From: Clostridia bacterium
Lineage (GTDB): Bacteria > Bacillota > Clostridia > Lutisporales > Lutisporaceae
DNA: 64,000 nt
Reading direction: 5' to 3'
Assembly: GCA_035628995.1 (NCBI GenBank)
Contig: DASPIR010000026.1
Span: 62,001-126,000 of the forward strand
Shown: positions 8,325 through 17,316 of the stretch, one piece after another
How the letters are laid out: each line of letters opens with the position of its first letter
Numbering within the stretch: position 1 is the stretch's first letter
Notes under the pieces: model-generated
The model's input: only the letters and a program-made list of their open reading frames with translations
Database searches by the model: none
What the model was told of the DNA's origin: nothing
Program-made: the position numbers and the translations under genes

Positions 8325-9269
8325 ATGTTTGATATAATTGCTGTAGGGGAATTGCTGATTGACTTTACACCTATAAAAAATGAAGACGGTATATTCTTTA
8401 AAGAAAACCCGGGGGGAGCACCTTGCAATATGCTCACCATGGCTCAAAAGCTAGGTTCAAAAACGGCTTTTATCGGCAAGGTAGGCAATGATCAGTTTGG
8501 GATTCAGCTGGGGAAGGTTCTAAAGGCTCAGGGTATTGATATATCGGGGCTTGTATATTCTGAAGAATACAATACAACACTAGCCTTTGTCCATCTTGAT
8601 GAGGGTGGGGACCGCAGCTTTAGCTTTTATCGAAATGGCTGCGCAGATGTTATGCTTGAGAAATCTGAAGTGGATTATACATTGTTGGATAAGACAAGGG
8701 CATTGCATTTTGGTTCGCTTTCCTTTACCAATGAACCCAGCAGATCTACTGTTTTGGATATAGTCGAATATGCCAGAAAAAAAGACAAGCTGATTTCCTA
8801 TGACCCGAATTATCGGCCAGCATTATGGGCATCTGAGGCAGCAGCTGTTAAAGGCATGAGAATGGGGCTGGAATATGCGGATATTATTAAAGTCTCAGAG
8901 GAAGAAGCAGTGCTTTTAACTGGTGAGGATGATTTTTACAAAGCAGCGGAGAGATTGTATAAAGATGGAATAAAGCTTGTATGTGTGACACTTGGGGAAA
9001 AAGGTTCGTTTTATTATCATAAAAATGGACATGGAATTGTAAATGGATATAAGAGCACGGTAGTTGATACTACCGGGGCAGGGGATTCATTCTTTGGGGC
9101 AGCTGTGCATCAGATTTTACAAAGAAGCGGTTTGGATGAACTCACAGCGCAAGATTTAAATGAGATTTTTTCCTTTTCCAACGCTGCGGCTTCAATATGT
9201 ATAGAAAACTTTGGGGGAATCCCTTCCATTCCTTCAAAAGAGGATGTTTTGAAGAGATTAGTGGTGTAA
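8325..9269 (+). CDS. PfkB-family sugar kinase, fructokinase-like
   Basis: A cytosolic ATP-dependent kinase of the ribokinase fold. It starts FDIIAVGELLIDFTP and has the substrate-binding glycine motif NPGGAPCNML near residue 28. The catalytic anion-hole motif DTTGAGDSFFGA, with the catalytic Asp, is near residue 247. The length of 314 residues is normal for fructokinases. AGGAGG precedes ATG 8325. Because it follows D-lyxose isomerase and precedes the sugar sensor and importer genes, the substrate is probably the ketose made by the isomerase (D-fructose or D-xylulose); the sequence alone cannot decide between them. Confidence 0.87.
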   Translation: MFDIIAVGELLIDFTPIKNEDGIFFKENPGGAPCNMLTMAQKLGSKTAFIGKVGNDQFGIQLGKVLKAQGIDISGLVYSEEYNTTLAFVHLDEGGDRSFSFYRNGCADVMLEKSEVDYTLLDKTRALHFGSLSFTNEPSRSTVLDIVEYARKKDKLISYDPNYRPALWASEAAAVKGMRMGLEYADIIKVSEEEAVLLTGEDDFYKAAERLYKDGIKLVCVTLGEKGSFYYHKNGHGIVNGYKSTVVDTTGAGDSFFGAAVHQILQRSGLDELTAQDLNEIFSFSNAAASICIENFGGIPSIPSKEDVLKRLVV

Positions 9270-9307
9270 TTAGTTAATCTAAGCAATTGCAAATAGAGGG
9301 GGACCAT

Positions 9308-10909
9308 ATGTATAGAGTTATTATTGCTGACGATGAGCCTAAAGTATCTCAACTTATCAAAAACCTCATAGAGTGGGAGAACCTGAATCTTGAGCTTGCA
9401 GCAACAGCGACCGATGGAATAAATGCTCTGGAACTAATTAAAAAACATAGGCCGGACATTGTCATTACAGATATAAGAATGCCGGGCTATGATGGGATTG
9501 AATTGATTAAGTATGCAAAGGAAATCAATCCTAACATTGACTTTATCATTATCAGCGGATATCAACATTTTGATTATGCTCACAATGCAATTAAATACGG
9601 CGTCAAGGATTATTTGCTAAAACCCCTTAGCAAGAATGAAATCAATGCAACACTATCAAAAATGATTGATAAGTATTCTGAAAGATCACGACAAGAAATG
9701 CATCACCTGGAAGATATTAAAAGGCAGAAGAGTGAGTTCCTGCAGAATATTTATCTTGGTTCGAATACACTGGTGCTTAAAGAGACGAGTTTATTTCAAA
9801 TAAATGAGGATTACAATGTGAGCTTTATAGAAGGCTGTTATCAGGCACTTATTATTAAACCTGATTTTGAGTATCAACCCAATAATCAAGATACAATGAG
9901 AATGCTTCTTTGTAAAATTTCTAAAATTGTAGACCAGAGCCTTGTAGATATATGTTCAGAAATCCTTTGGCTTTTGTTAGAGGATCGGATATATATCATA
10001 GTTAATTATAAAACTGAGAATAAGAAGATGTTCAGAAAAGCATTAAACAATATTATTGATGAAAGTCATTTGTTTAGGGATATTGTAAAGAACCTTACGA
10101 TAACAATCAGCGTTGGCAATACTCAGACAACCCTTGTAGACATGGACCAATCAACTAATGAAGCAAAAGAAGCTCTTGCTGATAGAATCGTTATAGGGAG
10201 CGGGAGAATCATCCAATATAATACTGAACTACATATGAAGAGGTCAGTCGAATCCATTGTATCCTTTGAAAAAAGAAGGAAGCTTATAGATTTGATAGAG
10301 ATTTTTGATGCTATAGAAATTAAAAGATGGATTGAAGAGATAGAGGTGGAGATTTTAAGGCTCCCCAATATATCCGGACAATTTATCCTGGATACCATTA
10401 ATGAGATTATTGAAATCATTTTATTCGGCTTAAAGAACCATGCAAATATAAGTACAATTGATAAAAGTGTAATCAATGAATTTCATGAAGCTCTTCTTAT
10501 GCAGAACAATACTCGGGCAGTTTTTGAAGCAACTAATAAATATGTGGGTAAAATGCTTCAGCAAATCGCAGACGATCGGAAGAATGAAAGCAACCGCCCA
10601 ATTAAGGAAGCTCAAAAGTATATTAATGAGCACTATGCATCTGCTGTAAATCTCGAGGAAGTAAGTGCTGTTATTGGTTTTAATGCTACTTATTTTTCAA
10701 CACTGTTTAAAAAGGAAACTGGCATGAACTTTTTAGAATATGTGACAATTGTAAGAATTAAAGCAGCCAAGCAGCTGTTGTCTGATTCAAAGAAAAGTAT
10801 TTTGGATATATCTCACGAAGTGGGTTATAACGATTTCAAGCATTTTACAAAGCAATTCAAAAAAGTCACTAGCCTTACCCCATCAGAATATAGAAAACTA
10901 TATTATTAA
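9308..10909 (+). CDS. YesN-like response regulator with AraC output domain
   Basis: A two-component transcription activator of 533 residues. The receiver domain covers about residues 1-120, with DDE acidic residues near the N-terminus and the phospho-acceptor in DIVITDIRMPGYDG. A central domain of about 250 residues follows, then two AraC-type helix-turn-helix motifs (AVNLEEVSAVIGFNATYFST and ILDISHEVGYNDFKHFTKQF). ATG 9308 has AGAGGGGG just upstream; the earlier ATG at 9287 does not. The cognate sensor follows directly, and the likely target is the downstream importer operon. Confidence 0.9.
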   Translation: MYRVIIADDEPKVSQLIKNLIEWENLNLELAATATDGINALELIKKHRPDIVITDIRMPGYDGIELIKYAKEINPNIDFIIISGYQHFDYAHNAIKYGVKDYLLKPLSKNEINATLSKMIDKYSERSRQEMHHLEDIKRQKSEFLQNIYLGSNTLVLKETSLFQINEDYNVSFIEGCYQALIIKPDFEYQPNNQDTMRMLLCKISKIVDQSLVDICSEILWLLLEDRIYIIVNYKTENKKMFRKALNNIIDESHLFRDIVKNLTITISVGNTQTTLVDMDQSTNEAKEALADRIVIGSGRIIQYNTELHMKRSVESIVSFEKRRKLIDLIEIFDAIEIKRWIEEIEVEILRLPNISGQFILDTINEIIEIILFGLKNHANISTIDKSVINEFHEALLMQNNTRAVFEATNKYVGKMLQQIADDRKNESNRPIKEAQKYINEHYASAVNLEEVSAVIGFNATYFSTLFKKETGMNFLEYVTIVRIKAAKQLLSDSKKSILDISHEVGYNDFKHFTKQFKKVTSLTPSEYRKLYY

Positions 10910-10962
10910 GTGCTTATTAACATAACAGCTTTCTAATTCAATCAGAATGTTAATAACGCACT
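10909..10962. repeat. Inverted repeat between response regulator and sensor kinase genes
   Basis: AGTGCTTATTAACA (10909-10922) pairs with TGTTAATAACGCACT (10948-10962) with a single bulge and a 25-nt loop. The left arm plus TAACAG nearly repeats the sequence just after ftsH (903-922). No T tract follows. Confidence 0.7.
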
Positions 10963-11025
10963 ACCTTAATGTCGTGCTCTGCTGCTGGAGGCGAATTCTA
11001 TTACAGAGCACTTGAGAGGGATTAT

Positions 11026-12075
11026 ATGTTTAGATTAAGGATGCATAGCTCCAAAACTATGAAAACTTATTTGCACAGCACTGTAGTCAGAGCAATAAAG
11101 ACTTTGCTGATATTATATCTGCTAAGCTTAATTACGATGGTTTTTATATTCCTCACATCTAAAGTTCACTATTCACTCTATATCGCCTGCGCAGCGAGCT
11201 TCATAATATTTATCATCAGTCTTATATGGATGTATAAAAAGCTATATTTGCCATATAAGAATACAGAGAAAACTCTCCAAAGCTTCAATCTAGGGTATAA
11301 TTCAAATGCGCTGAATGAAATAGACACCTATTATACTGAAGAAATGGAAAAAGCATTTTCTAAGTTTTTTAGTCTCTTTGAAAGTATGAACGCTATTAAG
11401 CTGACCAATACCCATGCGGAATATAGAGCTCTCCAGAATCAAATAAACCCTCACTTTTTGTACAATACTTTAGAAGCCATTAGAAGTGATGCCATTTGTG
11501 AAGGTTCCGAGAATATTGCCAATATTACTGAGGCTCTTGCTACATTTTTCAGATATACGATTTCAAATGTAAACAGCATGGTAACCCTTGAAGCCGAGAT
11601 AAATAATTCTGAGAATTATTTTGCGATTCAAAATTTCCGCTTTGGAGATAAAATTAATCTAAAAATAAATTTAGACGATGAGGACATGTCGATATTAGAG
11701 TATGAAATTCCTAAATTGACACTCCAGCCAATTATAGAAAATGCAATCATACATGGTCTGGAGCGTAAAGTGGGTCGAGGTACAATTGAGATTGATATAA
11801 CATTAACAGAGGATAGACTTCTAATTAAAATCACGGATGATGGGGTTGGAATGGATGAAAATGTACTAAGCAGTATTAACAATCAATTGCATGAAATTTC
11901 CGGACAGGGACTTAAGCAAAATAACGCTCAAAAGGGCGGTATTGCCTTAATCAATGTCAATAATAGAATCAAGCTGCAGTTCGGTGAAAAATATGGTCTG
12001 AGGATATACAGCATAAAAGACTTTGGGACAAGAGTGGAAGTTACACTGCCTCAAATAAAAGAAAATGACGGGTGA
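11026..12075 (+). CDS. YesM-like sensor histidine kinase
   Basis: A membrane sensor kinase of 349 residues. Two hydrophobic segments (about residues 27-75) lie close together with only a few residues between them, so there is no large extracellular sensor domain such as YesM usually has. A coil (EEMEKAFSKFFSLFES) leads to the phospho-acceptor motif LQNQINPHFLYNTLEAI and an HATPase domain with ENAIIHGLE and DDGVGMD. Lacking its own ligand domain, it may read the state of a partner such as the importer or the degenerate ABC protein encoded next. ATG 11026 follows GAGAGGGA; an earlier in-frame ATG at 10969 has no ribosome site. Confidence 0.88.
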   Translation: MFRLRMHSSKTMKTYLHSTVVRAIKTLLILYLLSLITMVFIFLTSKVHYSLYIACAASFIIFIISLIWMYKKLYLPYKNTEKTLQSFNLGYNSNALNEIDTYYTEEMEKAFSKFFSLFESMNAIKLTNTHAEYRALQNQINPHFLYNTLEAIRSDAICEGSENIANITEALATFFRYTISNVNSMVTLEAEINNSENYFAIQNFRFGDKINLKINLDDEDMSILEYEIPKLTLQPIIENAIIHGLERKVGRGTIEIDITLTEDRLLIKITDDGVGMDENVLSSINNQLHEISGQGLKQNNAQKGGIALINVNNRIKLQFGEKYGLRIYSIKDFGTRVEVTLPQIKENDG

Positions 12076-12079
12076 TCCT

Positions 12080-13483
12080 ATGAAACGAGAAATATTGAGG
12101 ATTGAAAACATTACAATTAAAGAAAAAGGAATAAAAACACTTAATGACTTTTTTTTGAACTTATATCAAGGGGAGTTGTTAGGTGTTTTTGTTAATAATG
12201 CAATTGAGAAAAAGCATCTGATTGACTTGATTTATGGCAATGTGGAGGTTGAAAGGGGCAGGATATGCTACGAAAATTTACCAATCAGTTATGAAGATTA
12301 TGTTGGCATAAGAAAGAATAAAATTTCATTGATACAATCAACCAGTAAATTAATTGATGATCTCATTGTCGCAGATAACATTTTTGTTATTCGCGATAAA
12401 TTTGGACGTTATCTGATTGATACAAAAGTTATATGTGAGCAAACAAAGAACCTGCTAAAGGAGCTTGATTTGGAAATAGACCCCGGAAAACTTGTGCACC
12501 TGCTTTCCAGCTTTGAAAAAACAGCAGTGGAAATTGCCAAAGCTTATGGACTGGGAGCAAAGATTATTATTCTGAAGGACCTGTCCAGCTATCTGTCAGA
12601 CTTCGAGTTGAATCAGCTTATAGAAATCATTGACAAGCTAAAGAGTAACGGTATTTCTTTTATAATGATTGACAGCTTCACGGATATTTTAAAACAGTTC
12701 TCTGATCGGATGTTTGTTATGAAAAATGGACGGAATGTATGGACGCTGAAGGGTGAGCAAATCAATGATGACATTTTAGAAACATATTTTTATAGCCCCA
12801 AGCATGAAATATCAAGCAATGCTGCTGCAAGACATACTATAGCACTGAGGTTTGATCGTGTCTCAACTGATAAATTGGAACCCTTAAGCTTCGAAATCCA
12901 TTCAGGGGAAATGCTGAGTATACTTGATCACGATGGATCCTATATAGATGAAATAATTAAAGTACTAAACGGGGAAAACAATTCGTACAAAGGAGAGGTA
13001 TTCGTTGGGGATCGATTATTCAGCTCTCGAAAGCCATGGGAGGCAATAAGAAATGATTTGGCATTTGTTGTGGAGAACCCGATAGAATCGATGCTTTTTA
13101 AAGATATAACAGCAATAGATAATCTTTGTTTTGCTTCCAGCAATAAAGTAAACACATTTTGGATGAATTCAAAGTTCAGAAGAAGCTGTACCGATAATTA
13201 CGAAGGATTTTTTAAAGGAGCGTTGAATGCTCAAACTGAATCCCTGTCAGTATATGATCAACAGAAATTAGTATACCTGAAATGGCATCTGTACAACCCA
13301 AAGGTAGTTGTTTGTACAAGGCCTTTCAGTTCAATAGATGTTGAATTAAGGGAAATCACTTCTGAAATGATGGGGCTGCTATTGGAAAAAGGTATAGGAA
13401 TACTCGTGCTGGCATCCAATTATTCTGAAATAAACAACACCGGGACAAAAATTGTATTAAGACCCAAAGAATACCCCTTATAA
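12080..13483 (+). CDS. Degenerate RbsA-like tandem ABC ATPase (predicted pseudo-ATPase)
   Basis: A 467-residue protein with the two-domain layout of sugar-importer ATPases such as RbsA but without their catalytic residues. Domain 1 has FVNNAIEKKH (about residues 37-46) where the P-loop GENGAGKST should be, LLSSFEKTA for the signature, AKIIILKDL for Walker B, and MIDSF where the switch histidine should be. Domain 2 has ILDHDGSY, LSVYDQQK and VVVCTRPFSS at the same places. The rest of the fold is well kept, for example VEIAKA, so it is a folded paralogue and not a decaying gene; the frame is open throughout. It begins just after the sensor kinase gene and has GGGTGA before ATG 12080. A regulatory role linking sensor and importer is inference. 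Confidence 0.8.
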   Translation: MKREILRIENITIKEKGIKTLNDFFLNLYQGELLGVFVNNAIEKKHLIDLIYGNVEVERGRICYENLPISYEDYVGIRKNKISLIQSTSKLIDDLIVADNIFVIRDKFGRYLIDTKVICEQTKNLLKELDLEIDPGKLVHLLSSFEKTAVEIAKAYGLGAKIIILKDLSSYLSDFELNQLIEIIDKLKSNGISFIMIDSFTDILKQFSDRMFVMKNGRNVWTLKGEQINDDILETYFYSPKHEISSNAAARHTIALRFDRVSTDKLEPLSFEIHSGEMLSILDHDGSYIDEIIKVLNGENNSYKGEVFVGDRLFSSRKPWEAIRNDLAFVVENPIESMLFKDITAIDNLCFASSNKVNTFWMNSKFRRSCTDNYEGFFKGALNAQTESLSVYDQQKLVYLKWHLYNPKVVVCTRPFSSIDVELREITSEMMGLLLEKGIGILVLASNYSEINNTGTKIVLRPKEYPL

Positions 13484-13589
13484 TCATAAGAATGACCTTA
13501 GAAACGCAGGTTTAACTTTGATAAGATTATAAATAAGGATAATATTATTTACTGCAAATTAGACCTTGCTCATCTAAGGGGGAATGCAT

Positions 13590-15080
13590 GTGTCAGACTA
13601 TTTGATAGAATTAAAAGGAGTCAGCAAAGTATTTCCAGGTGTTAAAGCACTGGATAAAGTTTCTTTCTTATTAAAAGCTGGTGAGGTGCATGCTCTTGTA
13701 GGTGAAAATGGAGCAGGGAAATCAACTTTAATGAAGATTATAAGCGGGATTTATAATCGTGATGAAGGCGAATATTTGATTGATGGTGTTAATATAGGTG
13801 ACTTGACACCGAAGAAAGCACAAGAGCATGGAATCGCTATTATTCATCAGGAGTTAAATATGTGCCAGGATTTGACGGTTGCAGAAAATATGTTTTTGGG
13901 CAGGGAGAAGAGCAAGCTTGGCTGTGTTCAGCAAAATGAAATGAACAGAGCTGCTAAAGAGATTCTTGACAAGCTTAAAATCGATATAGAGCCGGACACA
14001 GTACTTAGAAAATTGCCGGTATCAAAGCAGCAAATGGTTGAGATTGCTAAAGCGTTATCAACTAATGCCAGAATTCTAATAATGGATGAACCAACTTCTG
14101 CACTATCAGATAGAGAGATAGTGGAACTGTTTGATATTATCAAGCATTTAAAAGGGAATGGATGCGCCATAGTATATATATCACACAGATTAGAAGAGCT
14201 TGAGCACATTACAGACCGTATTTCAATATTCAGGGATGGCAGGCATATAGTCACGAAGGATTATAAAGATACAAACCTGAATGAGATAATATCATATATG
14301 GTTGGCAGAGAGATAAAAGAGAAATTTCCAACAATAGAATGTAAAAGAGGACAAAAGCTTTTAGAAGTAAAAAACCTATGTTCAGGTATTGTCAATAATG
14401 TAAGTTTTGATTTGTCCCAGGGTGAAATCGTGGGGTTTGCAGGACTGATTGGGGCGGGAAGAACTGAATTAGTCAGAGCACTGTTTGGAGCGGAGGATAT
14501 AACAAGCGGCGAAATATACCTGAAGGGGAAAAAGCTGAATATAAAGACTCCTAAGGATGCCATCGTTGAGGGAATTGTACTTGGGCCGGAGGATCGAAAA
14601 AAGGAAGGCTTATGTACAAAACTATCAATTCGAGAGAATATAGGACTTGCAAACCTTGACCAGATTTGCAGCAAGGTTGGAATCGTCAATAGACGGAAGG
14701 AAAACAAATTAGCTGAGGAAGCTGTTGAAAAGCTTAAGATTAAAACACCATCTCCAGAGCAAGTTGTAAATAATCTATCAGGTGGGAATCAGCAAAAAAT
14801 TGTAGTAGGAAAATGGCTGGTAAGAAGTGCTGAAGTGGTGATATTTGATGAGCCCACTCGAGGTATTGATGTAGCGGCAAAAGTAGAGATATATAACATT
14901 ATGAATGAACTTAAGAGGCAGGGAATCGGAGTTATCTTTGTCTCGTCGGAAATGCCTGAAGTTATGTGTATGAGTGACAGAATTCTGGTAATGTGCAATG
15001 GAAGGATTACAGGAGATCTGGTTTCCAGAGAAACAACACAGGATGAAATCCTACGTTGCGCAACTAAATACAGTCATTAA
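13590..15080 (+). CDS. rbsA-like: Sugar ABC importer ATP-binding protein, RbsA/MglA type
   Basis: The ATPase subunit of a carbohydrate ABC importer, 496 residues, with two nucleotide-binding domains. Domain 1 has the P-loop GENGAGKST, signature-like VSKQQMVEIAKAL and Walker B LIMDEPTSALSD; domain 2 has GLIGAGRTE and LSGGNQQKIVVGKWL, the normal asymmetric pattern of the family. It energises uptake through the permease encoded next. The start is GTG 13590, placed 7 nt after AAGGGGG (13576-13582); the ATG at 13584 is too close to that site. It follows the degenerate paralogue by 106 nt. Confidence 0.92.
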   Translation: MSDYLIELKGVSKVFPGVKALDKVSFLLKAGEVHALVGENGAGKSTLMKIISGIYNRDEGEYLIDGVNIGDLTPKKAQEHGIAIIHQELNMCQDLTVAENMFLGREKSKLGCVQQNEMNRAAKEILDKLKIDIEPDTVLRKLPVSKQQMVEIAKALSTNARILIMDEPTSALSDREIVELFDIIKHLKGNGCAIVYISHRLEELEHITDRISIFRDGRHIVTKDYKDTNLNEIISYMVGREIKEKFPTIECKRGQKLLEVKNLCSGIVNNVSFDLSQGEIVGFAGLIGAGRTELVRALFGAEDITSGEIYLKGKKLNIKTPKDAIVEGIVLGPEDRKKEGLCTKLSIRENIGLANLDQICSKVGIVNRRKENKLAEEAVEKLKIKTPSPEQVVNNLSGGNQQKIVVGKWLVRSAEVVIFDEPTRGIDVAAKVEIYNIMNELKRQGIGVIFVSSEMPEVMCMSDRILVMCNGRITGDLVSRETTQDEILRCATKYSH

Positions 15081-15121
15081 TCAAAGAGCTTGTAAAGATT
15101 TAGAGATAAAGGAGAAGAGTC

Positions 15122-16162
15122 ATGCAGAATAAAGAACACAGCTTTAATGGCATGTGGAGACAAATAGTATCAATCAGAGGCATGGGGCAGGTAATTTCAG
15201 TATCAATCGCACTAATAATCATGACGATTGTATTTGGTATTATAAACCCCTTGTTTTTTTCGCCTGATAATACGACTAACCTTCTGCGCCAAGTTGTTCC
15301 AATTATGATAATTGGTATGGGGCAATCCTTTGTATTAATAACAGGTGGTATTGACCTATCCATTGGTTCGGTTGCAGGAATGTCATCCATGATATCTGCA
15401 ACATTAATGACTGCCGGTCACATGAACCCTTGGCTGGCAGCACTTATAACCATTTTGGCCTGCTGTGTTGTCGGGCTGTTTAATGGACTCCTCGTGTCCA
15501 AGGCAAAGCTTCCTGCATTTATAGCAACCTTGGGAACAATGATAATTGCAAGAGGTATTGCTCAATTGGTAAATGGCAACATGAATACTGATGGAATTCC
15601 GGAAAGTGCCAAAGTCTTTAAGGACCTGTTTTACTATGGTGATACCTTTGGACTGTACAATCCAATATGGATTGGGTTGATATTATTCATATTCTTCAAT
15701 TTTATCTTATCCAGAACCAGAACCGGGAGGCATACCTACGCTATCGGGAGCAACTATGAGGCAGCAAAGCTTTCGGGAGTCAATGTCATTCTGGCTGAAA
15801 GCAAGGTATACATTTTTAGTGCATTCCTTGCAGGAATTGTAGGATTGATGCTGACCGCACAAAGTGGCATGGGAACTATGAGTGCCGGAAACATGTATGA
15901 ACTGAATGCTGTGGCTGCATCTGTCATAGGTGGTGTAAGTACGATGGGAGGCCAAGGCTTACTGTTTGGAACAGTAATTGGTTCTTTCATCTGGGGAGTA
16001 TTAAACAACGGACTTCAATTTGCCGGGGCTCCATTGGCTCTTAGAAACCTGGTAATAGGAGTTGTAGTTATAATATCAGTCCTAATTGACAGGGTGGCTA
16101 GAAGTGGAAAATTTGATTTCAGAAAAGTGTTAAAAAGCAAAGGAGTTAATATTTCCAGCTAG
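15122..16162 (+). CDS. rbsC-like: Sugar ABC importer permease, RbsC type
   Basis: The membrane subunit of the importer: 346 residues with about ten hydrophobic segments. Family motifs are ITGGIDLSIGSVAGM, which places a conserved Asp and Gly motif near residue 80, and GSNYEAAKLSGVNV, the cytosolic loop that contacts the ATPase. One such protein forms a homodimer in characterised systems. AAAGGAGAAG precedes ATG 15122. It lies 41 nt after the rbsA-like gene and 72 nt ahead of the binding-protein gene. Confidence 0.92.
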   Translation: MQNKEHSFNGMWRQIVSIRGMGQVISVSIALIIMTIVFGIINPLFFSPDNTTNLLRQVVPIMIIGMGQSFVLITGGIDLSIGSVAGMSSMISATLMTAGHMNPWLAALITILACCVVGLFNGLLVSKAKLPAFIATLGTMIIARGIAQLVNGNMNTDGIPESAKVFKDLFYYGDTFGLYNPIWIGLILFIFFNFILSRTRTGRHTYAIGSNYEAAKLSGVNVILAESKVYIFSAFLAGIVGLMLTAQSGMGTMSAGNMYELNAVAASVIGGVSTMGGQGLLFGTVIGSFIWGVLNNGLQFAGAPLALRNLVIGVVVIISVLIDRVARSGKFDFRKVLKSKGVNISS

Positions 16163-16234
16163 TTTCAAATTGATTTTTATCATGGTGTAACGTGCGCCAT
16201 GAATAAATAATAATAAATATGAGGAGTGGAGAGA

Positions 16235-17185
16235 ATGAAAAAAATCTTAGTATTCCTACTGATTTTAACAATGGCATTTGCCTTTACAGCATGTGCGCCT
16301 AAAGTGGAAACACCAGTTGCAGCGGCAGCTCCTGAAGCTGCAGCCCCAGCCCCAACCCCAACTAAGACCGTTTACTTAATCACAATGGACAAAATGGACC
16401 AGCACTGGGTGAATGTTGATGCAGGCGCAAAGACCATGGCTGAAGCCTTGGGACTAAATTACAAATGGGATGCACCAGATGTAAAAGACAATGCTAAACA
16501 GATTGAAGCAGTTAATAATGCAGTTGCAGATAAAGCAGATTTAATCTTGCTTGCAGCAAATGATCCGAAAGCTATTTCAGAAGCAGTCAAAACTGCAAAA
16601 GCAAAAGGCGTAAAAATTATATATGTTGACTCAGCAGCAGACGAACCAGCTATTGCAACATTGTCAACAAACAATCGTCAAGCAGGAGTACTGGCAGGAC
16701 AGACAATGGTAGATGAGTTAAAAGCTGCTGGTAAAACAAGTGGCAAAATAGGTATCATAAGTGTTAATACTGCAACAAATTCAACAATGAATAGAGAAAA
16801 TGGCTTTAAAGAAGTTGTTGCGGCTGCTGGATATACTATTTTGACAACAGAATATAAAGATGGCGATGCTGCTGCTTCCCAAGAAGCTGCATATGGCTTT
16901 ATTGCCGGAAATGAAGATCTGGTTGGATTATATGGAACAAACGAAGGTTCAACTGTAGGCGTAGGAAATGCAATAAAAGCAGCGGGCAAGAGCATTATAG
17001 GCATTGGCTTTGATAAATCAGACGCAATTCTGGGACTGCTGAAAGACGGTAGTTTAAAGGCAGCAATGGCACAGAATCCATTTACAATGGGCTATTTGGG
17101 AGTTGCACAGGCTTATGCAGCGTTAAACGATAAAAGCACAGGTCCTGCAGTAATAGATACAGGCGTAGCAATTCTTAGAAAATAG
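16235..17185 (+). CDS. rbsB-like: Sugar ABC importer substrate-binding lipoprotein, RbsB type
   Basis: The extracytosolic binding protein of the importer, 316 residues. A signal peptide ends in a lipobox FTAC, so Cys22-23 is probably lipidated. An Ala/Pro-rich linker follows, then a two-lobe periplasmic-binding fold of the ribose/galactose class: TVYLITMDKMDQHWVNVDAG, then DLILLAANDPKAISEAVKTA and IGIISVNTATNSTMNRENGF. The sugar bound cannot be read from sequence; the pentose and hexose isomerase next door suggests D-lyxose, D-mannose or a related sugar. ATG 16235 follows GAGGAGTGGAGA. Confidence 0.9.
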   Translation: MKKILVFLLILTMAFAFTACAPKVETPVAAAAPEAAAPAPTPTKTVYLITMDKMDQHWVNVDAGAKTMAEALGLNYKWDAPDVKDNAKQIEAVNNAVADKADLILLAANDPKAISEAVKTAKAKGVKIIYVDSAADEPAIATLSTNNRQAGVLAGQTMVDELKAAGKTSGKIGIISVNTATNSTMNRENGFKEVVAAAGYTILTTEYKDGDAAASQEAAYGFIAGNEDLVGLYGTNEGSTVGVGNAIKAAGKSIIGIGFDKSDAILGLLKDGSLKAAMAQNPFTMGYLGVAQAYAALNDKSTGPAVIDTGVAILRK

Positions 17186-17196
17186 AATAATAGTCG

Positions 17197-17236
17197 AAAA
17201 CCTCTGGGGTGAATCTTCAACCCAGAGGTTTTTTTC
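17197..17236 (+). terminator. Terminator of the sugar importer operon
   Basis: AACCTCTGGG pairs with CCCAGAGGTT (17221-17230) and a run of T follows to 17235. This closes the operon that begins no later than the rbsA-like gene. Confidence 0.92.
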
Positions 17237-17316
17237 TGCTGCGATTATTATCTTTTAACATAATGGCTGCCTGAAGAATATTATGAAATTGAATAATATA
17301 TTTGGAGTGAGTTTTT

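Noticed and set aside
12080-13483. The degenerate ABC gene as a simple pseudogene
   Set aside because: The frame is intact over 467 codons with its own ribosome site, and many structural residues are kept; random decay would have introduced stops.
14261-14707. A 148-codon minus-strand frame opposite the RbsA-like gene
   Set aside because: It is antisense to a well-supported coding region and is Ser/Phe-rich, as mirrored coding sequence often is.
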